DNA of 64,000 nt from Pseudomonas karstica. Its GTDB lineage: Bacteria > Pseudomonadota > Gammaproteobacteria > Pseudomonadales > Pseudomonadaceae. A program made the position numbers and the translations under genes. Each line of letters opens with the position of its first letter. The stretch's first letter is position 1. Positions 54,090 through 63,643 of this stretch are shown here, in pieces. The notes beneath the pieces are model-generated. The model was not told the DNA's origin and searched no databases. It saw only the letters and a list, made by a program, of their open reading frames with translations. Location: positions 248,001 through 312,000 of the forward strand of contig NZ_WLYI01000001.1 of NCBI RefSeq assembly GCF_009707515.1, given 5' to 3'.

Positions 54090-55131
54090 GGGGGGCTATT
54101 TTTTCGGAACGGTATGTCACGGTGGTGTCAGTCACCTTGAAGCGCAGCACGCCGATCACCTGCCCGTCCTCCGTCAACACCTGCACTTGCCAGCGCCCCG
54201 CTGAGTTCGGTGGGAAGTTCTGTTTATGGGTCCAGGCCCGATAACCTTCCTTGCGCCCACCGTGGATATCCAGGGCAATGCGGTCGACCTCCGTGCCGTT
54301 GAACTTCCAGACATGGTAGATCCGCTCGTCCAGCCCGCGCGGTGCATTGATTGCGGTGTAGGCGTACAAGCCGCTGCTGCGCAGTTGGCTGGCGCTGACT
54401 TCCTCCAAATCATCACCGGGGGTACGGTCTTGCAATTGAGTGCTGATGGCCACTTCGGTCATCCACAGGGTTGCGGGTGGGACCCAACTGCGCAGGAACC
54501 AGCCGGCGCAGCCAATCGCGGCGGTTACGCCCAGCAACATCACCCAACCGCGCACGCTGCGCAGGGGCAGGCTGACGGCGAGACTGGGGATCGACAACAG
54601 CATCGCGACGCCAAGTGCCAGCTTGTAACTCTCGGCGGTGGTCAGGTGCAGGATGATCGGCAGTGCGGTAAGCAGGGCCGCAAACAGGGTCAGCGTGTGC
54701 AGGGCCAGAAATAATGAACGTTTGGGCGCCAACCACTTGTAGTACAGCGGGTCGATGATCGAGACCAGCGCCGCCGCTCCCAGCAGGCTGGTGAAGATCG
54801 ACTGGCCGCTGTTCCAGGTGGTGGTGACAAAAAAGAACGGCAGCACGAAAAACAGACTTTCCTGGTGAATCATTTGCGTGGCGTAGCGCAGTAGCGGCTC
54901 GGGGATTTCTCGTTTGAAGATTTTGCTGAACAGCTGGGTGAAGCTGTTTTCCAGCATCAGCCATAACCAGCTCACCAACATGATGATCGCGATCCAACTG
55001 GCCATGCCTTGCTGGCGGTCCACCAGGATGAAGCTGCCCACGCCCGAGATAAAACCACCGAGCGCAATTACCCCTGGGTAGCGCTTTATCAGTTCAAGGA
55101 TGCGCTGGATGTAGTGGGTCAGGTTAGGCAT
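54085..55131 (-). CDS. DUF5924/DUF2914-family membrane protein
   Basis: Start at ATG 55129-55131 (MPNLTHYIQRILE), 348 residues; a GTG four codons earlier is possible. The N-terminal 200 residues hold about six membrane helices (DUF5924-like) and the C-terminal part is a soluble beta domain (YHVWKFNGTEVDRIALDIHGG, split; GRWQVQVLTEDGQVIGVLRF) of the DUF2914 type, probably in the periplasm. The stop codon and last codons lie at the edge of a REP element. Function unknown. Confidence 0.85.
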   Translation of the reverse strand: MPNLTHYIQRILELIKRYPGVIALGGFISGVGSFILVDRQQGMASWIAIIMLVSWLWLMLENSFTQLFSKIFKREIPEPLLRYATQMIHQESLFFVLPFFFVTTTWNSGQSIFTSLLGAAALVSIIDPLYYKWLAPKRSLFLALHTLTLFAALLTALPIILHLTTAESYKLALGVAMLLSIPSLAVSLPLRSVRGWVMLLGVTAAIGCAGWFLRSWVPPATLWMTEVAISTQLQDRTPGDDLEEVSASQLRSSGLYAYTAINAPRGLDERIYHVWKFNGTEVDRIALDIHGGRKEGYRAWTHKQNFPPNSAGRWQVQVLTEDGQVIGVLRFKVTDTTVTYRSEKIAPL

Positions 55132-55202
55132 TCGGCAGTTCACAGTCTTGGTAGGGAAAAACCCAGACAGAATAACGCCTTGGCCGTTTTATCGGGGCCT
55201 GA

Positions 55203-56585
55203 TTACACAATTGCTTTGCGATAATGGCGGATGCCAAGCAACGCAATCGCAATCAGTCCCACCACGCCGGTTCCGATCCAGGTAAGGGCGTCGTAACTGA
55301 ATAACGGTTTTTCGATGCGCCAGTAACCGGGCTGGTTGAAGACCTGTCGCATGGCCTGGTTGGCCTGCTCAAGACTGACGGCCTTGATACGTTTGGCTGG
55401 GTCGCTGAAGCGCCCGTCGGCATAATCGCCCGCAGCGCTCCAGTAGTAGTCGGCCAAGGCACTGTTGCCCTGTACCGCCCAGGCTTGGCGGGCGATGGCG
55501 GCTTGTTGCAGGCGGGCGAACGTAGCGGGGTCGAGGCCGTCCTTGAGCAGTTGGGCCTTGAGGGTTTCCACTACGTGCTCGGCTTCGGGCAGGTTTTCCC
55601 GGTCAAGGTCGGCGTTGAGGCTCAGGAAGCCGACCCCGCCGAGTACTTCGCGCTTGCTCCAGGGTCCGTAGGACACGCTGTATTTGAGCCTGAGCTGGCG
55701 ATAAAGCGCCCAGCCCAGATAGTCCTTGAGCAAGTCGTAGGTTTCATTATGTTGCTCGTCCAACATGGGCTCGGGGAACAGCCAATGCAGCTTGGCCCCA
55801 TCACCGACCCAGCTGTGAATCAGCGCGCGGTGTGTGGCGGCCGCTTGCCGGATCTCCGGCAGGGGACGATGTTCGGTCGGTTCAACCGGAACCAGCTGGC
55901 CGTAGGTTCGTTCCAGATAGGCCGGCAGCAACTTGTCGAGGTCGCCGACGATGATCAGGGTCATATTGTTGGGGGCGTACCAATCCCGGCGTACGGTTTC
56001 CAGTTGGGCACGGGTCAGGTGGTCGACGTCGGCGCGCTCGGCGCACTTGAGGCCCAGCTCCACCGCCAATTGGTTGCTGGTGCTGTGACCCAGGTCCTGG
56101 CGATCAAGCAGGCGTTGCAAGTGTGAATAGTGGCCGCCACCTTCCCGCTCGACGACTTGCTTGGCGGCGGTAATCGCAGCATCGCTCAGTTGGGTGCGCG
56201 TCAGGATGGCCAGTAGCAGGTCCAGCACTTTGCGCTGGTTTTTTACGGGGGCCTCGATGACGAAGGCGGTGTCGGCGTTGCTGGTGTAGGCGTTCCATTC
56301 CCCGCCCAGAGCTTGCATCCGCTCCTCCAGAGCGCCTTCGCCGCCACCGTCGATGCCGGTGAACAGCAGGTGCTCCAGTAAGTGTGGCAGTTCTTTTTCC
56401 TGGCAACTGAAGTCATCCAGGCCGACTCCCACCACCAGGCGAATCGCCACGTGCCCGCGCTCGGTGCCTGGCTTGAGCAACAGTTGCAGGCCGTTGGGCA
56501 GTGTATAGCCTTCGACCTGGAGGCGGTCAAAGGCAAAGGTGTGGGCCGAGCCCATTAGCAGGCAGGCGAGTAGCAGGCGACGCAT
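55203..56585 (-). CDS. M16-family zinc metallopeptidase
   Basis: The 460-residue protein has a signal peptide (MRRLLLACLLMGSAHTFA), the inverted zinc motif H68-LL-E71-H72 in LPHLLEHLLFTG, and a downstream glutamate in VVEREGGGHYS. The second M16 half (LIHSWVGDGAKLHW, YSVSYGPWSKREVLGG) is present, and a C-terminal membrane helix (WIGTGVVGLIAIALLG) anchors it. It is likely a periplasmic, membrane-tethered pitrilysin-like peptidase; substrate unknown. Confidence 0.9.
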   Translation of the reverse strand: MRRLLLACLLMGSAHTFAFDRLQVEGYTLPNGLQLLLKPGTERGHVAIRLVVGVGLDDFSCQEKELPHLLEHLLFTGIDGGGEGALEERMQALGGEWNAYTSNADTAFVIEAPVKNQRKVLDLLLAILTRTQLSDAAITAAKQVVEREGGGHYSHLQRLLDRQDLGHSTSNQLAVELGLKCAERADVDHLTRAQLETVRRDWYAPNNMTLIIVGDLDKLLPAYLERTYGQLVPVEPTEHRPLPEIRQAAATHRALIHSWVGDGAKLHWLFPEPMLDEQHNETYDLLKDYLGWALYRQLRLKYSVSYGPWSKREVLGGVGFLSLNADLDRENLPEAEHVVETLKAQLLKDGLDPATFARLQQAAIARQAWAVQGNSALADYYWSAAGDYADGRFSDPAKRIKAVSLEQANQAMRQVFNQPGYWRIEKPLFSYDALTWIGTGVVGLIAIALLGIRHYRKAIV

Positions 56586-56654
56586 AAGCAGGTTCCCTGG
56601 AAGAGCGTGTGTTTCTCCCGTCAGCTATAACTGACTTCTGTGTCTGCCGGACGT

Positions 56655-58313
56655 TCAGGGTGAATGGGTGATGTCGGTGATATTGTCCTCTGCCAAGGCG
56701 CCGGTCTCGGACGTTCCCAGTACCACATAGGCGCTGCTGCAGAACAGTGAGTTCAGGCGCTTCATGTCGGCAATCAGCTCCAGATGCAGGGAGCTGGTCT
56801 CCAGGCTCTGTACGACCTTGCGTTGCAAACGGCTGACGTGGGCGTGGGCCAGTCGCCGCTCCTGGGCACGGAAGCGACGCTTTTCTCGCAGCAGTTGCCG
56901 AGCGCTTTCAGGGTCGGCGCTGAGGAATACCGAGAGGCCCAGGCGTAGATTGGCGATCAACTGGCTGTGCAGGCCGGCCAGTTCTTCCAGGCCGACGTCG
57001 GAAAACGAGCGCCGTTGGGAGGTCTTTTGCTGCTGGACCTTGCGCAGCATGCGCTCGATCAAGTCGCCGGCCAGTTTCAGGTTGATCGACAGTTCGATGA
57101 TCTCGGCCCAGCGCCGGCTGTCCTGTTCGCTGAGGTCTTCGCGGGGCATTTGCGCCAGGTAGAGCTTGATGGCGCTGTAGAGCGCTTCGACGTCGTCGCT
57201 CAGGCTGCGCATTTCCTGGGTAACGGCTGTCTGCTTGCCTCGCAGCACCTCCAGCATCGAAATAAGCATGTTGTCGATCAGGTCGCCCAGACGCAGGGTT
57301 TCGCGAGCGGCATTGGCCAGCGCCAGGCTCGGTGTGGCCAGTGCCGCCAGATCCAGGTGACGCGGCTTGGCCTGGCCGTTGACCTCCTCGCGCTCCGGTA
57401 GCAACCAGGCGCATAGCCGGGCCATCGGGCCGATGGTGGGCAGTAGAATCAGGCAGCGGGTGACGTTATAGAGCAGGTGGAAAGTGATCACCATGCCTTG
57501 GGCGCTGTAGTCCAGGCCGTCCATCCACTTCACCAGTGGATCAAGGACCGGGATGATCAGCAGCAAACCGATCAGTTTGTACAGCAAGCTGCCCAAGGCC
57601 ACCTGGCGACCGGCGGCGTTCTGCATGCTGGTGCTGAGGAAGGCCAATACGCCGCTGCCGATGTTGGCGCCGATCACCAGGCCGATGGCCACGTGCAGGC
57701 CAATTACGCCTGCGCCAGCGAGGGTCGCGGTCAGCAGGACGGCGGCCAGGCTGGAGTAGGAAATCATCGCGAACAACGCACCGATCAGAGCATCGAGCAA
57801 GATATCGCCGGTCAGCGAGGCGAACAGGACCTTGACGCCCTGGGCCTGGGTAATGGGCCCGGCGGCTTCGACGATCAATTGCAGCGCGAGAATGATCAGG
57901 CCCAGGCCTATACCGACGCGGCCCATTTGCCCGGCGGGGGTCTGTTTGCGGGACAGGAAGAAAATCACGCCAAGAAAAATCAGCAGCGGTGATAGCCAGG
58001 ACAGGTCGAGGGTCAGCACCCGAGCCATCAACGCGGTGCCTACATCGGCCCCCAGCATGGTCGCCAGGGCGGGTGTCAGGCCCATCAGGCCCTGGCCGAC
58101 GAAAGAGGTCACCAGCATCGCTGTGGCGTTGCTGCTTTGCACCATGGCGGTGACGAGGATCCCGGCAATAAACGCCAGCCAGCGCCTGGACATGTTCTGC
58201 CCGATGACTTGGCGCAAGTTGGAGCCGTAAACCCGCAGGATGCCAGTCCGGACGATGTGCGTGCCCCAGATCAGCAGGGTTACCGCGGAAAGTAGATTGA
58301 GCAGGGTCAGCAT
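56655..58313 (-). CDS. Na/Pi cotransporter family protein (NptA/YjbB-like)
   Basis: Start at ATG 58311-58313 (MLTLLNLLSAVTLLIWG) with AGGGGG upstream, 552 residues. The N-terminal half has two inverted repeats of the SLC34-type fold with the QSSNATAMLVTSFVGQGLMG, GADVGTALMARVLTL and GANIGSGVLAFLST signatures. The C-terminal 200 residues are a PhoU-like helical domain. It moves phosphate with sodium, in many bacteria outward. No Pho box was noticed upstream. Confidence 0.9.
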   Translation of the reverse strand: MLTLLNLLSAVTLLIWGTHIVRTGILRVYGSNLRQVIGQNMSRRWLAFIAGILVTAMVQSSNATAMLVTSFVGQGLMGLTPALATMLGADVGTALMARVLTLDLSWLSPLLIFLGVIFFLSRKQTPAGQMGRVGIGLGLIILALQLIVEAAGPITQAQGVKVLFASLTGDILLDALIGALFAMISYSSLAAVLLTATLAGAGVIGLHVAIGLVIGANIGSGVLAFLSTSMQNAAGRQVALGSLLYKLIGLLLIIPVLDPLVKWMDGLDYSAQGMVITFHLLYNVTRCLILLPTIGPMARLCAWLLPEREEVNGQAKPRHLDLAALATPSLALANAARETLRLGDLIDNMLISMLEVLRGKQTAVTQEMRSLSDDVEALYSAIKLYLAQMPREDLSEQDSRRWAEIIELSINLKLAGDLIERMLRKVQQQKTSQRRSFSDVGLEELAGLHSQLIANLRLGLSVFLSADPESARQLLREKRRFRAQERRLAHAHVSRLQRKVVQSLETSSLHLELIADMKRLNSLFCSSAYVVLGTSETGALAEDNITDITHSP

Positions 58314-58493
58314 GCTCGGCCCCCTGTATTGAGTCGTGCTCCATTGGAGCAAGTCATAGTGCCGCGTGCCGTTATACGTCTTGTACTTAAGCTGTAGTTG
58401 GCGAATGGGCTCTGCGCCAGCTTCGCATAGCTAAAGATGGGATTGAAACAAAACTGTCATGAAAATCAGCTTTTTGCAGATAAAAAGGGGCTC

Positions 58494-58581
58494 TGTAGGC
58501 GCGAGCTTGCTCGCGAAGAACGTCAGGACACCGCGTTTAGCAGTATCGTTGACGATTTTCGCGAGCAAGCTCGCTCCTACA
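58494..58581. repeat. REPIN between the Na/Pi and TerC genes
   Basis: TGTAGGCGCGAGCTTGCTCGCGAA faces TTTTCGCGAGCAAGCTCGCTCCTACA. The spacer holds AGTATCGTTGACGATT, shared with the REPINs at 2583 and 53990. It ends 13 bases before the TerC stop codon. Confidence 0.95.
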
Positions 58582-58594
58582 GGGAGCCCCTAGA

Positions 58595-59362
58595 TTATTG
58601 ACCCGGGATGTCCTTGCGCAGTTTCACTGGGTCTTGCTGTTTTCTCTTTTTCGCGATGGCGGTGCGCATCTTGATATTGATGGCTTCTACCGCCAGGGAG
58701 AACGCCATGGCGAAGTACACGTAGCCTTTTGGCACATGAACGTCGAAGGATTCGGCGATCAGTACGGTACCCACCACCAGCAGGAACGACAGTGCCAGCA
58801 TTTTCAGCGACGGGTGTTTGTCGATGAACGCGCTGATGGTGCCGGCAGACAGCATCATCACCAGTACGGCGACGACGATTGCAGCGACCATGACCGGTAC
58901 GTGAGAAACCATACCCACAGCGGTGATCACCGAGTCCAGAGAGAAGACGATGTCGATGATCGCGATCTGGATGATGGTGTAGATGAACTTGCCACCGGCG
59001 CCTTTCGGCTCGTCGTGGGTTTCGTCTTCACCTTCCAGGGCGTGGTACATCTCCTGGGAGCTTTTCCATAGCAGGAACAGGCCACCGAAGAACAAAATCA
59101 TATCGCGACCGGAAATGCCTTGGCCGGCTACCGTGAACAAGTCAGCGGTCAGTTGCATGACCCAGGTGATCGACAGCAGTAACAGGATCCGCGTGACCAT
59201 GGCCAGGGCCAGGCCGAAGATCCGGGTACGCGCCTGCATATGCTTGGGCATGCGGCTGACCAGGATCGAAATCATGATGATGTTATCGATGCCCAGGACG
59301 ATCTCAAGAGCCGTCAGGGTGAAGAAGGCAATCCAGATTTCCGGATTGGTCAGCCATTCCAT
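58595..59362 (-). CDS. TerC-family integral membrane protein
   Basis: The 255-residue protein has about seven membrane helices and the TerC aspartate motifs in ALEIVLGIDNIIMISI and IAIIDIVFSLDSVITAVGM, which suggest cation binding. TerC relatives include manganese exporters (Alx/MntX type) and tellurite-resistance proteins. The middle polar loop (EGEDETHDEPKGAGG) is cytoplasmic. Metal transport is inferred from family only. Confidence 0.92.
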   Translation of the reverse strand: MEWLTNPEIWIAFFTLTALEIVLGIDNIIMISILVSRMPKHMQARTRIFGLALAMVTRILLLLSITWVMQLTADLFTVAGQGISGRDMILFFGGLFLLWKSSQEMYHALEGEDETHDEPKGAGGKFIYTIIQIAIIDIVFSLDSVITAVGMVSHVPVMVAAIVVAVLVMMLSAGTISAFIDKHPSLKMLALSFLLVVGTVLIAESFDVHVPKGYVYFAMAFSLAVEAINIKMRTAIAKKRKQQDPVKLRKDIPGQ

Positions 59363-59427
59363 GTGTATTCCTTTGAGCGAGTGTTAGACCGCGCCGGCGG
59401 TAAGACCGGCGCAGTGAGTTGTTACGA

Positions 59428-60735
59428 TTATAGAGTGCTGAACAGCGGAAAAATCCCCATCAGCAATGCGGCGACCATTATGCACAGGCATACCAGTACT
59501 GCCCACTTCAGGGTGAAGCGTTGGTGATCGCCAAATTCGATACCGGCCAGGGCCACCAGCAGGTAGGTCGAAGGCACCAATGGGCTGAGCAAATGCACGG
59601 GCTGGCCAACGATGGAGGCGCGGGCCATTTCCACGGCGGTGATGCCGTAGTGGCTGGCGGCTTCGGCCAATACCGGCAGTACGCCGTAATAGAACGCATC
59701 GTTGGACATGAAGAAGGTGAACGGCATGCTCACGAGTGCTGTGATCACCGCGAGGTAAGGGCCCATGGTTTCGGGGATGACCGCCAGCAGGCTCTTGGAC
59801 ATGGCGTCGACCATGCCGGTGCCGGACAGGATGCCAGTGAAAATGCCCGCTGCGAAAATCAACCCGACCACAGCCAGTACGCTACCGGCGTGGGCGGCCA
59901 CGCGGTCTTTCTGCTGCTGCAGGCACGGATAGTTGACGATCATCGCGATACTGAAGGCCACCATGAATAGCACCGGCAGCGGCAACAGACCGGCGATCAA
60001 GGTGCACATCAAGGCAAAGGTCAGGGCGCCGTTGAACCAGATCAGTTTCGGACGGCGGGCATCTGGAAATTGCGAGACGCTGATTTCGCTGTGGTCGATC
60101 TCATCGCCCTGCAGGTGCAACTCACCGAGACGGGCACGTTCGCGCTTGCCGTACATGTAGGCAATCACCAGGATTGCCACCACGCCGGCCAGCATCGCCG
60201 GGATCATCGGTACGAAAATATCCGACGGGTCCACGTGCAAGGCGCTGGCGGCGCGGGCGGTCGGGCCTCCCCAGGGGGTCATGTTCATCACGCCGCCAGC
60301 GAGGATGATCAGGCCAGCCATGATCCGCGGGCTCATGCCAATACGCTGGTACAACGGCAGCATGGCGGCCACGCAAATCATGTAGGTGGTAGCGCCGTCA
60401 CCGTCCAGGGACACTACCAGCGCCAGTACGGCTGTGCCGACCGAGACCTTCAGCGGGTCACCCTTTACCAGTTTGAGAATCTTGCGCACGGCGGGGTCGA
60501 ACAGGCCGGAGTCAATCATCAAGGCGAAATACAGGATGGCGAACATCAGCATCACGCCCGTTGGCGCAAGCTTAGTGATGCCTTCGAGCATCATCGGGCC
60601 GATCTTCGGGGCAAAACCACCGAACAGTGCGAACAGGATCGGAATGATGATCAGGGCGATCAGCGCGGACAGGCGCTTGGTCATGATCAGGAACATGAAC
60701 GTGATGACCATGGCAAAGCCAAGGAAAGTCAGCAT
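59428..60735 (-). CDS. CitMHS-family citrate transporter
   Basis: The 435-residue protein has eleven to twelve membrane helices and CitMHS landmarks: LDGDGATTYMICVAAMLPLY (split), GGVMNMTPWGGPTARAASAL, and SNDAFYYGVLPVLAEAA. Members import citrate complexed with a divalent metal in exchange for protons. The 294-base upstream gap contains a GTTGTTAACAAC palindrome. It probably lets the cell use citrate or metal-citrate. Confidence 0.93.
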   Translation of the reverse strand: MLTFLGFAMVITFMFLIMTKRLSALIALIIIPILFALFGGFAPKIGPMMLEGITKLAPTGVMLMFAILYFALMIDSGLFDPAVRKILKLVKGDPLKVSVGTAVLALVVSLDGDGATTYMICVAAMLPLYQRIGMSPRIMAGLIILAGGVMNMTPWGGPTARAASALHVDPSDIFVPMIPAMLAGVVAILVIAYMYGKRERARLGELHLQGDEIDHSEISVSQFPDARRPKLIWFNGALTFALMCTLIAGLLPLPVLFMVAFSIAMIVNYPCLQQQKDRVAAHAGSVLAVVGLIFAAGIFTGILSGTGMVDAMSKSLLAVIPETMGPYLAVITALVSMPFTFFMSNDAFYYGVLPVLAEAASHYGITAVEMARASIVGQPVHLLSPLVPSTYLLVALAGIEFGDHQRFTLKWAVLVCLCIMVAALLMGIFPLFSTL

Positions 60736-60870
60736 AGGAATACTCCAGGCGTAGCGCGGCTAGGGAATGGCGAACCGGGTTGGGTCAGCGCAGAACGAAA
60801 AACGCGAGGCGTACGGGTGGAGTTGAAGTAAACGGGAAGGTAGGAGCAGACATCAGGAATCACCATTGTT

Positions 60871-60882
60871 GTTGTTAACAAC
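60871..60882. promoter_or_regulatory. Operator-like palindrome upstream of the citrate transporter
   Basis: GTTGTTAACAAC, a perfect 12-bp palindrome 136 bases upstream of the CitMHS start, within an otherwise featureless gap of 294 bases. It could bind a LysR or GntR-type regulator; none is encoded next to it. Confidence 0.4.
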
Positions 60883-61029
60883 CGGTCTGTTGCCGGCAGT
60901 GGGAGGCGATCCTAGACCTGGAAGCTTTCAGCCAGCTTTCGCTGGATAAACTGGTGACGAGGGGTAATCTGGCCAATTACTGGCTCTGGGGGGTGGAGGA
61001 TGAGTGAGCAGCACGTGGGTGGCTGCTTT

Positions 61030-62991
61030 TCAGGGCAGCTCCAATCCTCCGGCTGCCTTATGCAATGCCCGCAAATGCTCGCCTAATCGCTTGAGGTTGG
61101 CCTCGCATGCAGCAATTTCTGCCGCTCGTGAAGGCTCAAGCAGTGCCCTTACCTCTTTATCCAGATCGCCGGTCAGCGACTGCAGCTGCTTCTGGCGCGA
61201 GGCGCTTTCCGACTCCAGGCGTTGCCATTCGACGGGCTGCGGCAATCCGTAGCCGCTGTTGCCCAGCAGTTCCGCCGGGCGGCTGAGAAAGCCGCTGTTG
61301 GCGAGGATCTGCTGCAAGGTGGCATTGGCCTTGTCCATGCCGCCGTTCTTCAACTCCCGGGCGCCGAGGTAGCGTTGCTTGACCTCGTCCTGGGCCAGCA
61401 TCAATTGCCGACGGAAACTCGCCTGCTCCAGCAGCAGCAAGGCGGCGCTGGTGCGCAGGTCGGCCTGATCGAACCAGGGGCGACGCTCTTCGGCGCTGAG
61501 GGCCAGCCAGTCTTCGACCTGGGCTTGCTTGATCGGCAGATGTTTGCGCAGCACCTCGAACATTGCCTGGTAACGCTCGCGGAAGGAATCGAAGTGATAG
61601 CCCAGGCGCAGGGCTTCTTTAGGATCGTCGAGCACGCTGGTATCGGCCAGGCCCCGGCCCTTGAGTACTTCCAACAGGCCGTTGGGGGTGATGTTGTCCA
61701 GCCCGGTCAGTTGCGGATTGGCGCTGCCACTGCGTAACAGTTTCAGGCTTTCCACTGCACAGTTGTTGGAGATGAAGTAGTAATTGCCGTCGTAGCTCCA
61801 GTGCATTTCGGCAGCGTGCTCGACGGTGTCGTTGATCTCCTGGCGGCTCAGGATCAGCGGTACCGAAGCCAGGCCGCGCAATTCGGTCTTGGTGTATTCG
61901 TCGATCACCTGGGCCAGCGGCAGCACGAATAGCCGTGACGGGTACTTGCCGACCAGCCCGTCCCAGCTCGACAGCTGTACGTCACCGACAAAGGCGCGGT
62001 AGGACAAAACCAGGTGTTGATCCAGGTCCAGGCGACAATCCGGGCCGCGAGGCCGGCCTGGTGCGCAGATCACCAGGCGCAGCATGCTATGGCCCCAGCG
62101 GCTGACCAGGTTTTGGTTGGCTTCGGCCAGCAGGTAGTCAATGGAGTAGACCCGTTCCGGGTCGACCTGGCCCAAGGGTGTCTTGGCGAAATCGTTGCCG
62201 GCGTTAAGGAAGGCGAATGTCTTGGCGCAAGCGTCTTTGCTGGGCGGCGCCCAGCCAAAGTGTTCCTGGTAATAGCGATACAACGAAGGGCGGCGACAGG
62301 TGTAGCTGGGGTCTAGGAGGAAATACTCCATGTTGACCGCCACGAATTCCTTGGGATTAGTGATCTCGTAGATATCCGGGCTGCGGGCTACCTGGTGGTT
62401 GTGCTGTTCGCGTTCACCACGGCGGCCGACATATTGCGGCCAGCCGGCCAGGTCAAGCAGGCGCGGATCATCGCTGAGGGTGAAGCGGCGGTCATTTTGG
62501 CCACGGCATTGATCGGGCAGGCCGATCAGGCCGGTGATGCTGTTCTGGCGGCTGCAACGCTGGATCAACGTGCGCTCAGGGCCGGACCACAGGCGGGCGC
62601 GGTCGTAGATGTGGGTCAGTTCATGCAGCACGGTGGCGAGCATTTCCCGGCGGACGGTGCCGTGGGGGCGGTTGGTTTTCTGGGTTGCGGCGCTGCCGTC
62701 GGTCAGGCTGGCCAGCAGGTTGCGGTTCAAGTCCAGCTCGGACACCAGTGAGGCCTGGCCGTAGGCGTTGCCGGGCATGTCGTTGGTCCAGCCGACGTCG
62801 ATGCGACGGTCCAACCGCTCGATAAAGCGTGGCGGCAGGGCTTGCATGGCTTCATCAAGCAATGCCTGGCTGGCCTGCTGTTCGGCCGGGCTCAAGCCGT
62901 CGGTCTTGAGGCGTAGTTGCAGGCCGGCCTGGGCTGCACTGCCACACAGCAGCACAGTCCCGGCCAATAGCCAGGCCGCGAGGCGCCTCAC
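61030..62991 (-). CDS. DUF4105-domain periplasmic protein with a zinc-protease-like motif
   Basis: The 653-residue product starts at GTG 62989-62991, overlapping the stop of the upstream DUF2388 gene (GTGA). It has a Sec signal (MRRLAAWLLAGTVLLCGSAAQA), an N-terminal domain with HELTHIYD, and a DUF4105 domain (RWGHSMLRLVICA, LSSWDGLVGKYPSRLFVLPL, YFISNNCAVESLKLL, split) whose RWGHS..NNC pattern recalls papain-like NlpC/P60 relatives. The C-terminus is a long helix. Function unknown; peptidoglycan or lipid hydrolysis is speculation. Confidence 0.85.
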   Translation of the reverse strand: MRRLAAWLLAGTVLLCGSAAQAGLQLRLKTDGLSPAEQQASQALLDEAMQALPPRFIERLDRRIDVGWTNDMPGNAYGQASLVSELDLNRNLLASLTDGSAATQKTNRPHGTVRREMLATVLHELTHIYDRARLWSGPERTLIQRCSRQNSITGLIGLPDQCRGQNDRRFTLSDDPRLLDLAGWPQYVGRRGEREQHNHQVARSPDIYEITNPKEFVAVNMEYFLLDPSYTCRRPSLYRYYQEHFGWAPPSKDACAKTFAFLNAGNDFAKTPLGQVDPERVYSIDYLLAEANQNLVSRWGHSMLRLVICAPGRPRGPDCRLDLDQHLVLSYRAFVGDVQLSSWDGLVGKYPSRLFVLPLAQVIDEYTKTELRGLASVPLILSRQEINDTVEHAAEMHWSYDGNYYFISNNCAVESLKLLRSGSANPQLTGLDNITPNGLLEVLKGRGLADTSVLDDPKEALRLGYHFDSFRERYQAMFEVLRKHLPIKQAQVEDWLALSAEERRPWFDQADLRTSAALLLLEQASFRRQLMLAQDEVKQRYLGARELKNGGMDKANATLQQILANSGFLSRPAELLGNSGYGLPQPVEWQRLESESASRQKQLQSLTGDLDKEVRALLEPSRAAEIAACEANLKRLGEHLRALHKAAGGLELP

Positions 62992-63308
62992 AGTGCGAGG
63001 ATGGCTTCGGCGAGGACCTGGTCACTGGCATCCCGGGCTTCGGGCACGCGGGTACGGAGGGTGTCGAAGGCGGCTTCCAGTTGGGCACCGCGAATATCGC
63101 CGTTGCTGGCGACGAAACTGGCGGCGTCATCGTGGGCCTCACGCACGACTTTGGAGTCGCGGATCGAGGTGGTGGTGTCTGAGGTGAAATCAATGGTGCG
63201 GCCAAAGGCACGAACAATGATGTTACTGGTGGCTACCAGGGTTTGCGCCTGGGCAACATCAGCCAACAACAGCAGGCCAAGGGCGGCAGCGATCAGCGGG
63301 TTACGCAT
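62988..63308 (-). CDS. DUF2388 small secreted protein (copy 1)
   Basis: Start at ATG 63306-63308 with GGAG 8 bases upstream, 106 residues. Signal peptide MRNPLIAAALGLLLLADVAQA is followed by a beta-rich stretch and a conserved segment REAHDDAASFVASNGDIRGAQLEAAF and a closing LAEAILAL (segment split in reality at 62988-63200). It is translationally coupled to the DUF4105 gene and is one of three tandem paralogues. Function unknown. Confidence 0.88.
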   Translation of the reverse strand: MRNPLIAAALGLLLLADVAQAQTLVATSNIIVRAFGRTIDFTSDTTTSIRDSKVVREAHDDAASFVASNGDIRGAQLEAAFDTLRTRVPEARDASDQVLAEAILAL

Positions 63309-63334
63309 GGAGTGACTCCGAAACATAAAGATAG

Positions 63335-63643
63335 TTATTGGACGAGAATTGCCTGGGCCAGTTCAAGGTCGCTGGCTTTAAGTTTTGGCTGGGCGCGGCG
63401 TAGATAATCCAGCGCCGATTCCAGGCGGGCTCCTCGCCATTGGCCATCAGTGGCAATAAAAGCAGCAGCATCATCCTGGGCGGCCAGTATCAGTTTATGG
63501 TCGAACGGCGCGGAGGTCACTTTGCTGGTGGCGTACGCACTGACAACAACGCTCTGGGTGGACAAGTCAAAGGCCAGGGTCGATGTCGACCAGCAAGCAG
63601 CAAGCAATACGGGAGCGATCAATAGACGGTATGAAAAAAACAT
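63335..63643 (-). CDS. DUF2388 small secreted protein (copy 2)
   Basis: Start at ATG 63641-63643 (MFFSYRLLIAPVLLAAC), 102 residues. It keeps the family pattern AAQDDAAAFIATDG, RGARLESALDYLR and a C-terminal LAQAILVQ, with a signal peptide ending STLA. A cysteine in the signal region (AACWS) is not followed by a clear lipobox. It lies 26 bases upstream of copy 1 on the same strand. Function unknown. Confidence 0.87.
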   Translation of the reverse strand: MFFSYRLLIAPVLLAACWSTSTLAFDLSTQSVVVSAYATSKVTSAPFDHKLILAAQDDAAAFIATDGQWRGARLESALDYLRRAQPKLKASDLELAQAILVQ

